From assembly GCF_003596335.1 (NCBI RefSeq), contig NZ_QZCH01000001.1, positions 496,001-560,000 of the forward strand: a DNA stretch of 64,000 bases, read 5' to 3'. The notes beneath the pieces were generated by a model. It was not told the origin of the DNA. It searched no databases and worked only from the letters and a program-made list of their open reading frames with translations. The position numbers and the translations under genes are program-made. Positions 29,009 to 38,213 of this stretch are shown here, piece by piece (within the stretch, counting starts at the first letter, position 1; the number at the start of each line of letters is the position of its first letter). Source of the DNA: Motilimonas pumila (lineage in GTDB: Bacteria > Pseudomonadota > Gammaproteobacteria > Enterobacterales > CBDFNC01).

Positions 29009-29719
29009 TTACGCAAGATTGATCAGCTTAAGTATTTGCTGTCGATTAAAGCGTGCCACGACACCTTGTTTATTGGTTGCTGACATGGCCTGCTGTTGCC
29101 GCAAATCTATTAACGCTAACATGGCTTGAGCTATCTCGTTTCCATTGATTGGTTGGTAGTTTGCCAAAGGTCCTATCATTACAGGTGCAATGCACGCCAT
29201 TGCGCGTTGTAACCATACTTCATCACGGCGAATTTCATCACGCAGCCCTTTTAACGGGCCGGGTTGCATAATATCTAAATAAGGAAAGCCCAACTCAATC
29301 AGCCCCTGCTCCATATCACCTTTACATCTCAGGTAATGAGACATAGCCTTTACGGATGCGCCGATACTTGAGACAACCAACAGATGCGCTACCCCATGAC
29401 TTTTCATGGTGGTCGCCACTTGCAGTACTAAATCGACGTCAATGGCTCTCAGCTTGGCTCTACTGCCGGCCTTTTTTAAAGTCGTGCCCAAAGCAATGAT
29501 ACCAACTTGTACTTGAACCTTTGCATTAGGCTCATCCATTACCGGCAACCCCAAATGCGGGTGACAATGTTGACGCAGTTTTTGATGCGAAATGGAAAGC
29601 GGTTTACGGCACAAATGGTGAATGTGATGAACACGGTGTGAACCTAGGCTTGCCTTTAACACTGCAGAGCCCACTAGACCACTGCCTCCCGCTAAACATA
29701 TAGAAACCGTTTCAGGCAT
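29009..29719 (-). CDS. Atypical SDR / NAD(P)-binding protein (TIP30-YbjT-like)
   Basis: A 236-residue Rossmann-fold protein. It has the nucleotide-binding ICLAGGSGLVGSAVL, IIALGTTLKKAGS, LLVVSSIGASVKAMSHYLRCKGDMEQGL (serine, Tyr-x-x-x-Lys-like YLRCK) and IMQPGPLKGLRDE. This is the pattern of atypical short-chain dehydrogenases such as HTATIP2/TIP30-like proteins. Substrate unknown. It is monocistronic or ahead of nothing, 110 bp downstream of the TetR gene on the same strand, so read-through is possible. Confidence 0.78.
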   Translation of the reverse strand: MPETVSICLAGGSGLVGSAVLKASLGSHRVHHIHHLCRKPLSISHQKLRQHCHPHLGLPVMDEPNAKVQVQVGIIALGTTLKKAGSRAKLRAIDVDLVLQVATTMKSHGVAHLLVVSSIGASVKAMSHYLRCKGDMEQGLIELGFPYLDIMQPGPLKGLRDEIRRDEVWLQRAMACIAPVMIGPLANYQPINGNEIAQAMLALIDLRQQQAMSATNKQGVVARFNRQQILKLINLA

Positions 29720-29829
29720 GAGTTACCTCATCAGTGATTGCCGCCAGTGAGAGTGAAAGGCTTTTGATAAGTCGACTCAGCCTGTGTATTGATTACATTG
29801 TTGCGAACATTACAAGCTCGAGCGAACCA

Positions 29830-30441
29830 TCACTCCGGAGCATAAGCCTTTAAAAAGAACTTCACCGACGCCCGTAAATAATCGTCGCGCTCCTCGGCGG
29901 TTTGCGTGTCGGGCACATTCAGCTCGGCCCGCATATGCGCTTCTCCCATCATAATAGATAAAAACTGACACGCAGCCCAACGCGGCTGAGGCACTGTGAG
30001 CTCACCTTGCTCGTCTTTCGCGGCTAAATAATCCGCCAACATGTTAATTAGCTTGTTAGGGCCAGCCTCAAAAAACACCACCGCCAGTTGCGGCACATTT
30101 TGCGACTCAAAGGCACATAGCGTATGGGTTTTTACCGCATCTTCACTGGTAATGAATTGACCAAAGTCTAACGCCAATTGCAGTAAACGGCTCGCAGCCG
30201 GTTGCTCTGGGCTGAGGTCTTCTTCCCCTAAAATCAGCCCCATGCATTTATCAGACATCGCGGCGGTGAACAATTCTTCTTTACTGCCAAAATGGCTGTA
30301 GACCGTTTGCTTCGACACCCCGGCTTGATCCGCTATTTTTTTCATGGTGATGTTATTAAAACCATATTGAGTAAATAGCTTCATGGAAGCGTTAATGATC
30401 AGCTCACGCTTATGTTCACTTTTTGTTCTATTATTATTCAT
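29830..30441 (-). CDS. TetR-family regulator, probable repressor of adjacent RND pump
   Basis: A 203-residue TetR protein. The N-terminal helix-turn-helix reads ASMKLFTQYGFNNITMKKIADQ followed by AGVSKQTVYSHFGSKEELF. The C-terminal domain (QFITSEDAVKTHTLCAFESQ, KLINMLADYLAAK, QFLSIMMGEAHMR) resembles those of efflux regulators of the AefR/AcrR type. It is divergent from the membrane-fusion and RND genes with 122 bp between, where two palindromic sites occur. Repression of the pump and of itself is inferred from this layout. Confidence 0.9.
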   Translation of the reverse strand: MNNNRTKSEHKRELIINASMKLFTQYGFNNITMKKIADQAGVSKQTVYSHFGSKEELFTAAMSDKCMGLILGEEDLSPEQPAASRLLQLALDFGQFITSEDAVKTHTLCAFESQNVPQLAVVFFEAGPNKLINMLADYLAAKDEQGELTVPQPRWAACQFLSIMMGEAHMRAELNVPDTQTAEERDDYLRASVKFFLKAYAPE

Positions 30442-30497
30442 TGTGCTTCTATGTTCTGCTTAACTTTCCAGCATAGGTAAAAATATCAAATTAAAAC

Positions 30498-30541
30498 TAG
30501 ACTCTTGAGTCTAACAAAAATAAACTAGACCCAGTAGTCCA
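30498..30541. promoter_or_regulatory. Candidate TetR operators (two palindromic sites)
   Basis: Site 1 is TAGACTCTTGAGTCTA (30498-30513), perfect 7-bp arms around TT. Site 2 is TAGACCCAGTAGTCCA (30526-30541), an imperfect copy of the same 16-bp span. They begin 28 bp apart in the divergent promoter region. Confidence 0.6.
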
Positions 30542-30563
30542 ATTTAAATTAATGGAATAACGC

Positions 30564-31658
30564 ATGGGCCAAAATTTCGTACTACCCCACTTTAATAAGC
30601 TCTTCATTCTGCTTAGTTTTATTATCTTATCGAGTCAGTCAGTCGGAGCAGAAACCAAGCTCCACTTGGCTGAAAGCATCGCCTTAAAAGCTGAAACTCA
30701 ATTTAATATTGAGCGAAAATTTGTGGGCAGTGTGTTTGCTCAGCAAAACGCAAACCTCGGGTTTGAACTGGCTGGCAAGGTGTCAAGTTTACTCGCAAAC
30801 ACCGGAGATATCATTGCTAAAGGCGACATTTTGGCAAAACAAGATACCGAACTACTGGAAATTGAACGTAAGGAACTTACTGCGCAACTGAGCCAAACCG
30901 AGGCAGATATTGTGCTAGTGGCAGCTAATCTGAAACGACTTTCTTCATTAAAACAAAAAGGCTATACCTCAGACCAAAGTGTGGATGAGTTACAAGCCCA
31001 ACGTAAGTCCTTGAACGCCAATAAAGCCCGTGTTGAAGCTTCATTGAACGCCAACCAAGCCAAGCTCAATAAATCCCAGCTAGTGGCACCGTTCGCAGGC
31101 CAAATTGGTGCGCGAAACGTAGCAGAAGGGCAAGTCGTCAATGCTGGCGAGCCGGTATTCCAAATTTTGCAGCGAGATAAACAAGAGATAAAAGTCGGGA
31201 TCCCGGTCAGGGTGATCCATAAGCTGGATAAAAATGCGCCAGTCAGTGCCACCATAGGCACAAACCACTTACCTGTTTCTCTTATTACTCAAGGCGCACT
31301 CGTTGATGCCAACACACGCACCGTGCAACTGCGCTTTGCGCTACCGGCAGATAAAAGCTTTATTCCAGGCCAATTGGCCTTTATTCACCTGCAAGAGCAA
31401 CAACAGGAAGCTGGTTTTTGGGTACCAATGACGGCTCTTACTGATGGCGTGCGTGGCTTATGGAATGTCTTTGTCGCAGTGAAACAAGGAGATAGTTGGT
31501 TGCTAGAAAGGCGGGATATTCGCGTAGCATATGCCGACAAAAGCGCTGCTTATATCCACGGAGCGCTCGCGGCCAATGAGCGTATTATTACCAGTGGCGT
31601 GCATAAACTGGTTCCCGGTCAAGCCGTTCGCTTAATTGACAGTGATTGGAGTCGATAA
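30564..31658 (+). CDS. RND efflux periplasmic adaptor (membrane-fusion protein)
   Basis: A 364-residue AcrA-type adaptor with signal peptide (LFILLSFIILSSQSVGA). The lipoyl/biotinyl half-motif GFELAGKVSSLLANTGDIIAKGDILAKQD precedes a short coiled-coil hairpin (near residues 100-165) and the second lipoyl half LVAPFAGQIGARNVAEGQVVNAGEPVFQI. Beta-barrel and membrane-proximal domains follow. No lipobox is seen. It bridges the inner-membrane pump to an outer-membrane channel. The RND gene follows after 3 nt. No outer-membrane factor gene is present, so a TolC-type channel elsewhere is presumed. Confidence 0.92.
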   Translation: MGQNFVLPHFNKLFILLSFIILSSQSVGAETKLHLAESIALKAETQFNIERKFVGSVFAQQNANLGFELAGKVSSLLANTGDIIAKGDILAKQDTELLEIERKELTAQLSQTEADIVLVAANLKRLSSLKQKGYTSDQSVDELQAQRKSLNANKARVEASLNANQAKLNKSQLVAPFAGQIGARNVAEGQVVNAGEPVFQILQRDKQEIKVGIPVRVIHKLDKNAPVSATIGTNHLPVSLITQGALVDANTRTVQLRFALPADKSFIPGQLAFIHLQEQQQEAGFWVPMTALTDGVRGLWNVFVAVKQGDSWLLERRDIRVAYADKSAAYIHGALAANERIITSGVHKLVPGQAVRLIDSDWSR

Positions 31659-31661
31659 GCC

Positions 31662-34600
31662 ATGATCAATGCATTTGTCACCAACAGCCGGCTACTGATA
31701 TTGATGCTGGCGGTCATTATTGTATCTGGGTTAGGCGCACTGCACACCTTGCCGCGCACCGAAGATCCCCGCATCACTAACCGCTTTGCGTCAATACTGA
31801 CGGCCTTTCCAGGCGCTTCGGCGGAGCGAGTGGAAGCGTTAATCAGTGAAAAAATAGAAACTAAAATTCGCAAATTGCCAGAGATAAAACTGCTAACTTC
31901 TACGTCTCGTCCGGGCATGTCTGTGATTCAGGTAGAGCTCAAAGACGACGTCATGGACGGTACGCCGGTATGGTCTAGGATCCGTGATTTGCTCGGTGAC
32001 ATTGCCCCTGAATTACCTCAAGGCAGCGCGTCGCCGGTGCTTGATGACGATCGCGGGTACGCGTTTAGTCGTATTATCGCGTTGACTTGGCAAGGCGCTG
32101 GCGAGCCAGACCAAGCCATTTTAGCCCGCTACGCCAAAGAGTTGTTAAATCGATTTCGCCTCATTCCTGGAACCGATTTCGTTGAAGTGCAAGGGGCACC
32201 TGAAGAGGAAATTCTGGTTGAAGTGGATATCAATACAGCATCAGCTCTTGGCTTAACGCCGGCGCAGGTTTCTCAGCTTATCGCGGGGGCCGATGCGAAA
32301 GTAGCGGCTGGCGAAATCAACAATAGCTTTAACCGTATGCAACTGGAAATCACAGGTGAATTAAACTCCGTTGAGCGCATTCGTGATATTCCCATTGTCA
32401 GCGACAGTAATGGCTTTGTTTATCGAGTAGGCGATTTAGCACAGGTAAAACGTCAAATTAAACAACCACAAAGTGACTTAGCCATTATCAATGGTGAACA
32501 AGGTATTACAGTTTCTGCCCGCATGCTGCACGATATTCGTATCGACCAATGGAGCGCAAAAGTAGACCAAGACTTAGCCGAATTTAAGCGCATCTTGCCG
32601 GCAAATATTCAGGTCTCTGACATTTTTGACCAAAACGGCTATACCCATACTCGCCTGACCGACTTAATGGATAATGTGTTACTCGGGTTTGCGATTATTT
32701 CCGTGGTGCTATTGATTACACTGGGCTGGCGTTCTGCACTGATTGTGGCGTTATCACTGCCTATTACTGTGCTTTTTACCCTGAGTTGTATGAATTATTT
32801 TGGCCTACCAATTCATCAAATGTCAGTCACAGGTTTGGTGGTGGCACTTGGGATCATGGTGGATAACGCCATTGTTATGACAGATTCCATCGGCCAAAAG
32901 CGCCACCAAGGCATGTCCCCTATTTACGCCATTCAGCGTTCAATTAAGCATTTATGGTTGCCATTGCTGGGATCAACCCTAACCACCATTTTGGCCTTTA
33001 TGCCAATTATTTTAATGCCAGGGCCTGCTGGCGAGTTTGTTGGCGGTATCGCGCTCAGCGTAATCTTTTCGTTAATTGGCTCGTATTTTATCTCTCATAC
33101 CTTACTTGCCAGCGTGGCCGGGCGTTTTCTATTACAGCGTGAAAACAATCATCGCTGGTATCAAAACGGTGTTGCGTTCCCGGCGCTTGGCCGAGCCTTT
33201 CGTGCCACGCTAAAATTATCTTTACGTTTTCCGAAGAGCAGTGTGATACTGGTGTTTGCTTTGCCTGCATTTGGTTTTTTCAGTGCCGGAAAACTGACCG
33301 AACAGTTCTTTCCACCGTCAGATCGTGACATGTTTCATATCGAAGTCTTCTTAGCGCCGCAAACAAGCATCGAACGCACTCGCGCCGTCACGGCTGAAAT
33401 AGACCAAGTGCTGGCTCAAGAAGCTACCATCAACTCAATTAATTGGTTTATCGGTAATAATGCGCCCACCTTCTATTACAACTTAATGCTACGCCAGCAA
33501 GGGGCGCAAAACTATGCGCAAGCAATGATAACCAGTACTGACTTTGAAGAAGCGAACCGTTTAATACCTGTGTTGCAAGAGCGACTAGACCGGGAGTTTC
33601 CAGAAGCACAAATTATCGTCCGCCAATTGGAGCAAGGCCCTCCTTTTAACGCGCCGATAGAAGTACGCTTGTACGGCCCGAACCTCGACAAGCTGAAAGT
33701 ATACGGTGATGAAGTACGCCGAGTGATGTATCAAACACAAGACATGCTGCATACCCGCTCGACCTTACTTGCGGGCACGCCTAAGGTATGGCTCAACGTA
33801 AACGAAGAAGCCAGCCGCGTCATGGGATTAGGTTTAACCGAACTGGCATCGCAACTTGAAACTAGCACCCAAGGTCGAGTCAACGGTTCGGTATTAGAAG
33901 CTACCGAGTCTATTCCCGTGAGGATCCGCATTGCTGATGATCAAAGGCAACAATTATCGGACTTGGCGAGTTTGAATTTCACGAGCCAACAAGCCGGCTT
34001 CATTCCTGTCACAGCGCTGTCGGAAGTTGAGCTCAAACCCAGTCGAGGCGCCATCCCAAGACGCGATGGTAGCCGTGTCAATGTGATTGAAGGCTATATC
34101 ACTCAAGGAGTACTGCCAGCCAAGGTGCTGACCGATCTCAAGCAACGCCTCGCTGATGAAAACATCGAACTGCCCGCGGGTTACCGATTAGAGTTTGGTG
34201 GTGAAGCAGCCAAGCGAGACGATGCCGTAGGTAACCTGCTGGCAAGTATTGGTTTGGTGATGACCTTGTTGGTGACAGTTATTGTGCTGTCGTTTAACTC
34301 ATTTCGTTTGAGTTTGCTGATCATGCTAACAGCGGTGCAAGCTGCAGGTTTAGGTTTACTGAGCGTGTATCTAGGGGGTTACCCTTTCGGCTTTACCGTG
34401 ATCATCGGCTTACTGGGCTTAATCGGCCTTGCCATTAACGCAGCCATCGTGATTTTGGCCGAGCTAAAGTCCACTCCCGCTGCTTGCGCCGGAGATAAAG
34501 AGGCGGCTCTCGAGTGTGTACTAAGTTGTACCCGCCATATTACTTCTACCACCATTACCACTGTAGGTGGCTTTATCCCGCTAATCTTAGCTGGCGGTGG

Positions 34601-34751
34601 TTTCTGGCCGCCATTTGCGGTGGCGATTGCTGGCGGTACTGTGATGACCACTTTAGTATCATTTTACTTTGTTCCGGCAGGCTTTATGCTCCTTAAGGGT
34701 CGTAAACACACCCCCTTGTTTATGAAGCAAGCTGCCACTGTGAGTGAATAA
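31662..34751 (+). CDS. RND efflux pump inner-membrane transporter
   Basis: A 1029-residue AcrB/MdtB superfamily permease with 12 expected membrane helices and two large periplasmic loops. TM1 region is VTNSRLLILMLAVIIVSG; PRTEDPRI follows. In TM4 the proton-relay motif reads GIMVDNAIVM, where AcrB has two adjacent aspartates, so the second is asparagine. In TM10 the position of the AcrB lysine lies in GLAINAAIV, also lacking the lysine. Such variants belong to a common RND subgroup, so it is probably functional with a different relay. Substrates cannot be predicted. Second gene of the pump operon under the TetR protein. Confidence 0.92.
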   Translation: MINAFVTNSRLLILMLAVIIVSGLGALHTLPRTEDPRITNRFASILTAFPGASAERVEALISEKIETKIRKLPEIKLLTSTSRPGMSVIQVELKDDVMDGTPVWSRIRDLLGDIAPELPQGSASPVLDDDRGYAFSRIIALTWQGAGEPDQAILARYAKELLNRFRLIPGTDFVEVQGAPEEEILVEVDINTASALGLTPAQVSQLIAGADAKVAAGEINNSFNRMQLEITGELNSVERIRDIPIVSDSNGFVYRVGDLAQVKRQIKQPQSDLAIINGEQGITVSARMLHDIRIDQWSAKVDQDLAEFKRILPANIQVSDIFDQNGYTHTRLTDLMDNVLLGFAIISVVLLITLGWRSALIVALSLPITVLFTLSCMNYFGLPIHQMSVTGLVVALGIMVDNAIVMTDSIGQKRHQGMSPIYAIQRSIKHLWLPLLGSTLTTILAFMPIILMPGPAGEFVGGIALSVIFSLIGSYFISHTLLASVAGRFLLQRENNHRWYQNGVAFPALGRAFRATLKLSLRFPKSSVILVFALPAFGFFSAGKLTEQFFPPSDRDMFHIEVFLAPQTSIERTRAVTAEIDQVLAQEATINSINWFIGNNAPTFYYNLMLRQQGAQNYAQAMITSTDFEEANRLIPVLQERLDREFPEAQIIVRQLEQGPPFNAPIEVRLYGPNLDKLKVYGDEVRRVMYQTQDMLHTRSTLLAGTPKVWLNVNEEASRVMGLGLTELASQLETSTQGRVNGSVLEATESIPVRIRIADDQRQQLSDLASLNFTSQQAGFIPVTALSEVELKPSRGAIPRRDGSRVNVIEGYITQGVLPAKVLTDLKQRLADENIELPAGYRLEFGGEAAKRDDAVGNLLASIGLVMTLLVTVIVLSFNSFRLSLLIMLTAVQAAGLGLLSVYLGGYPFGFTVIIGLLGLIGLAINAAIVILAELKSTPAACAGDKEAALECVLSCTRHITSTTITTVGGFIPLILAGGGFWPPFAVAIAGGTVMTTLVSFYFVPAGFMLLKGRKHTPLFMKQAATVSE

Positions 34752-34793
34752 TAAACTCACTCCCTATGAGGTAAACAAAGTCTAGGATGCTGC

Positions 34794-34830
34794 CAGGCTT
34801 TGCCGTCAAATCTGACTGGTAAAGCTTGGC
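34794..34830 (+). other. Stem-loop downstream of RND gene
   Basis: CCAGGCTTTGCC (34794-34805) pairs with GGTAAAGCTTGG (34819-34830), 12 bp including two G-U pairs, in the short gap before the DUF4250 gene. It lacks a T-run. Confidence 0.4.
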
Positions 34831-34896
34831 GCATTGTTCCTGCTTCTGTTGCCCTTTATACTGCTTTAATCAAATCGCTTTAGGAGTTAACTCAAT

Positions 34897-35091
34897 ATGG
34901 ACTTATCCAACTATCTCAAGATGGATATCAATATCTTGTTCAGTATTATTAATATGAAATTACGCGATGAAGAAGGCGATTTATCAGCACTGTGTCAACG
35001 CTATCAATTAGACGCTGAACTATTAGCCCAGCGCCTAGCCGAGAAAGGTTGGAACTACCATCAAGACGTCAATCAGTTCAAAGTCGGCTAA
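34897..35091 (+). CDS. DUF4250 domain protein
   Basis: A 64-residue protein, MDLSNYLKMDINILFSIINMKLRD followed by LSALCQRYQLDAELLAQRLAEKGW. This is the DUF4250 pattern of small helical proteins found in many bacteria. TAGGAG lies ahead of the ATG. Function unknown. It sits alone between the RND pump and trxC. Confidence 0.8.
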   Translation: MDLSNYLKMDINILFSIINMKLRDEEGDLSALCQRYQLDAELLAQRLAEKGWNYHQDVNQFKVG

Positions 35092-35165
35092 GAGCGCCGC
35101 CTCAATGAAAACGGCATTGCGTTTATGAAACTCAAAGCGTGCAAGTTACCATTCGCACCGCATAC

Positions 35166-35600
35166 TTAGGCAATACCAGATTGCGTTAACCATTGACGAA
35201 ATTGGTTAGCAGGCAGCGCTCCCGCGACTCTTGTCTGCTCCTTGCCCGCTTTTAACACCATTAAGGTAGGAATACTGCGTATTTGAAACTGTCCCGCCAA
35301 TTGTTGCTCGGCTTCAGTATCCAGCTTTAAAAAGATAGCTTTACCAGCCAGTTCAGTGGCCACTTGCGAGTATGTCGGCGCAAATTGTTGGCATGGTCCA
35401 CACCAGCTGGCCCAAAAGTCAATGACAATAGGTAAGCCTGCTTGCTTGAATGCCTCAAAATTGTTGCCCGTTGCGTTAACTGGGCCACTTAATATGGCTT
35501 GCTTGCATTTACCACATTGCGGGTCTGATGCTATTTTGGCCACGGGGATACGGTTTTGAGTGTGGCATTGGCTACAACGAATAATACAAGTTTCCATCAC
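35166..35600 (-). CDS. trxC: Thioredoxin 2 (TrxC) with N-terminal zinc ribbon
   Basis: A 144-residue protein. The N-terminal zinc finger has CSQCH and CGKCK pairs; the thioredoxin domain has the active site WASWCGPCQQF, KLDTEAEQQLAGQFQIRSIPTLMV with the cis-proline, then the last helix. This is the layout of TrxC, a cytoplasmic reductant often induced by OxyR. It is divergent from an NSS transporter with 292 bp between. Confidence 0.95.
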   Translation of the reverse strand: MMETCIIRCSQCHTQNRIPVAKIASDPQCGKCKQAILSGPVNATGNNFEAFKQAGLPIVIDFWASWCGPCQQFAPTYSQVATELAGKAIFLKLDTEAEQQLAGQFQIRSIPTLMVLKAGKEQTRVAGALPANQFRQWLTQSGIA

Positions 35601-35892
35601 GCCTCCATCCTGTAAGATCTTATATTATGGTTGATATGGGGACTGTCAGCTTAAATTCCAAACACCAACCATGCTCCTCAAGCTAAAACGTACGTCATTA
35701 TTAAACTTCGCCCAATCGCCTTATGACACAGCGCAATTAAAAACTTAAAACACATGGCCAAACCCTATAAACGTTTGACATTGACGCCTCAGTTGGCACA
35801 CTTATCTGTATCATTTATTTCCTTCGTTCGTAGCAGATTTGACCTATCGGTTAAGCATTGTTGCAAACAGTAAAACTATCTTGTAGGTAACC

Positions 35893-37245
35893 ATGACAGA
35901 AGACAGAGGTCAGTTTAGCTCTCGCTTGGGCTTTGTAATGGCGGCGGCCGGCTCTGCGGTAGGCGTTGGTAACATTTGGGGCTTTCCGACCCAAGCAGCT
36001 AGCAATGGTGGCGGTGCATTCCTTTTGGTATACATCATCTTAATTTTTCTATTGGGTTACCCCATGCTGGTTGCAGAGTTGCTGATTGGCCGTCACGGCC
36101 AGGCTAACCCAATGAAGTCGATGCAAAAGGTCGCGAGCTCCCCTGTCACGCGTAAAATTGGAGCTATCGCCGGCGTTGCTTCAATACTCGTGGTGACCTT
36201 AATTTTCACCTTCTATGGCATTATTTCAGGCTGGTTCATGAGTTATACCCTCGCCCCCATCGCAGAAGCGTTTGGCGCTCAAGATAAAGCCCAATGGTTG
36301 ACAGACTTTTCATTGAGTCGAAATTTGGTCTTTACCTTACTGTTTGGCTTAGTCACTGTAATTGTGGTTAAAAAAGGCATTAAAGACGGTATCGAAAAAT
36401 GGTCTACGCGGTTGATGCCTTTGCTGTTTTTATTGTTAATCGTCAGCGCTATCTACATGATGACGCAGCCAGGGGCAATGGCAGGCCTCAAGGTTTATCT
36501 TATTCCCGACTTTTCTAAAGTATTAGAGCCAAGTCTACTGGCCAGTGCTTTAGGGCAAACTTTCTTCTCTTTGTCCCTCGGCTCTGGCGCTATGATGGTG
36601 TATGGGTCTTATTTGAGTAAAAAAGACAGCGTACCTAAACTTGCCGTGCAGGTGACGTTAGTCGATACCGGAGTAGCCTTATTGGCCGGCTTATTGATAG
36701 TGCCAGCTATGTACGTGGCCATGCACCAAGGCGTGGAAATTTATGACGCAGCCGGTAATTTTCTAAAAGAAGATACGTTAGTCTTTACCGTATTACCGGC
36801 GCTCTTTGACACCATGGGCAGTGCTAAGTATGTGGTCAGCAGCGTATTTTTCTTTTTGCTGGTCGTTGCAGCTTTGACGTCCTCAATCGCCATGCTTGAA
36901 ACCCCGGTTGCGTTCGTGTGTGAAACCTTAGGCATGGTACGCAACAAGGCGGTTTGGCTTGCCGGAGCCATGGCGACAGCCACCAGCTGCATCATAGTAT
37001 TTAACTTTGAAACCTTATTCTCATTGGTAATTAAGATTTCGACTCAATACGCACAGCCACTTTCCAGCTTAGCCGTATGCGTATTTGCCGGTTGGGTATG
37101 GCATAGAAATCAAGTACTGGCGGAGATCAAACAAGGAGATGAGCAAATAGAGCACTCCCTGTTCTGGAGAGTTTGGCCAGCGTACGTGAAATACGTTTGC
37201 CCGATTTTGGTCGGCTTTTTAGTGATCCGCTCTATTACTGCTTAA
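35893..37245 (+). CDS. Neurotransmitter:sodium symporter (NSS/SNF) family transporter
   Basis: A 450-residue permease with about 11 hydrophobic helices. TM1 carries the sodium and substrate signature GSAVGVGNIWGFPTQAASNGGGAFLLVY, and a later helix has LGQTFFSLSLGSGAMMVYGSYL, as in bacterial LeuT-fold amino-acid transporters (MhsT, TnaT). It should take up an amino acid or related amine with sodium. GTAGGTA precedes the ATG. A GC-rich hairpin follows. Confidence 0.93.
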   Translation: MTEDRGQFSSRLGFVMAAAGSAVGVGNIWGFPTQAASNGGGAFLLVYIILIFLLGYPMLVAELLIGRHGQANPMKSMQKVASSPVTRKIGAIAGVASILVVTLIFTFYGIISGWFMSYTLAPIAEAFGAQDKAQWLTDFSLSRNLVFTLLFGLVTVIVVKKGIKDGIEKWSTRLMPLLFLLLIVSAIYMMTQPGAMAGLKVYLIPDFSKVLEPSLLASALGQTFFSLSLGSGAMMVYGSYLSKKDSVPKLAVQVTLVDTGVALLAGLLIVPAMYVAMHQGVEIYDAAGNFLKEDTLVFTVLPALFDTMGSAKYVVSSVFFFLLVVAALTSSIAMLETPVAFVCETLGMVRNKAVWLAGAMATATSCIIVFNFETLFSLVIKISTQYAQPLSSLAVCVFAGWVWHRNQVLAEIKQGDEQIEHSLFWRVWPAYVKYVCPILVGFLVIRSITA

Positions 37246-37258
37246 CCCCCTTTTATAC

Positions 37259-37296
37259 CGCGCGGTGTTATTAACAAACATCAGTAATACCGCGCG
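37259..37296 (+). terminator. GC-rich hairpin after NSS transporter gene
   Basis: CGCGCGGTGTTA (37259-37270) pairs with TAATACCGCGCG (37285-37296) with one G-U pair. No T-run follows, so termination by this element alone is uncertain. Confidence 0.5.
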
Positions 37297-37409
37297 CAGC
37301 TTTAAGCCGCTACTTTTCACAAAAGGGCTAATCTGCTCACTGAAATTTTTATAAAAAATGATAATTTAAAATACATCTTAATCCCCCCTATTTTCGCAAG
37401 GAGAATAAC

Positions 37410-37952
37410 GTGCAGTGTACCAGTTGTGAACAAGGTCAATTAGTTGGCAGCCACCTCGCCCCTTTATTACCAACAAAAAGTTGCTCACATTGCGGTGGCC
37501 ACTTCTTTTACCTCGCAGATTATCTTCGCTGGCTAGAGCAAGCGCCAAAGCCTACAGCGATAGACTCAGAGATCGAGGCTAACGAAACCAATAAAGCCAT
37601 GTTATGCCCTGTATCTGGGCGCCTTATGCGTAAATACCGCATCACTCACACTCAGCCCCACAAGGTAGACTTGAGCACTTCTGTGAATGGTATTTGGCTA
37701 GATAAAGGCGAGTGGGAGTTGCTAGAGCAAGAGGGATTAAGCTTGGTTCTGAATAAGATCTTTACCGACCCATGGCAACGTAATATTCGTTTGGGTAAAA
37801 CATCTGAAGTGCTCAAAGCTCAATATCAAGCCAAGTTTGGTGATCAAACCTACCAAAAAATGCAGGCGCTTCGTCAAGAGATCCACGACTCAGAGCAAAA
37901 AGCCGAGTTATTGGCTTACCTAGTCGCTGAAGACCCTTACTCTGTGACCTAA
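37410..37952 (+). CDS. TFIIB-type zinc-ribbon protein
   Basis: A 180-residue protein. It has CTSCEQGQLVG and CSHCGGHFFYLADYLRWL in the first 50 residues, a second CPVSGRLMRKYRI, and the zf-TFIIB-like ending WLDKGEWELLE. The C-terminal third is helical (KTSEVLKAQYQAKFGDQTYQKM). Start is GTG 37410 with AAGGAG upstream. These proteins are widespread and uncharacterised; zinc binding is likely. Stands alone. Confidence 0.78.
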   Translation: MQCTSCEQGQLVGSHLAPLLPTKSCSHCGGHFFYLADYLRWLEQAPKPTAIDSEIEANETNKAMLCPVSGRLMRKYRITHTQPHKVDLSTSVNGIWLDKGEWELLEQEGLSLVLNKIFTDPWQRNIRLGKTSEVLKAQYQAKFGDQTYQKMQALRQEIHDSEQKAELLAYLVAEDPYSVT

Positions 37953-37997
37953 CCTCAGCCTGCTATTCGTGTTTGCTTTGCGCTTTTGCATGACAAT

Positions 37998-38020
37998 CAA
38001 GGCTTGTTTTACAAGCCTTG
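37998..38020 (+). terminator. Hairpin downstream of zinc-ribbon gene
   Basis: CAAGGCTTG (37998-38006), loop TTTTA, CAAGCCTTG (38012-38020), followed by a weak GCTATTT tail. Confidence 0.65.
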
Positions 38021-38173
38021 GCTATTTAACCAAGTTGAATAGCTGACACCGAGTCTTATACCTCTATCAGGCAAGGTAAGGCTTAGTTTGAGTAACCCAG
38101 CGAAAATGCCCAACATTCCCTTCTTAAACTCTAAAGCTTAAACCCTTAAACATCTAAGCGCCCACAAACTCAT

Positions 38174-38213
38174 AAGCTCTTAAGCTCTTAAGCTCTTAAG
38201 CTCATTAGCTCTT
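38174..38213 (+). repeat. Five 8-bp tandem repeats (AAGCTCTT)
   Basis: Three exact units AAGCTCTT (38174-38197), then AAGCTCAT and TAGCTCTT. The region contains overlapping CTTAAG palindromes. Confidence 0.85.

Noticed and set aside
29830..30441. FabR identity for the TetR gene, given nearby yijD and sthA
   Set aside because: The HTH and C-terminal domain do not match FabR, and the gene is divergent from an RND pump, so a local efflux regulator is more likely.
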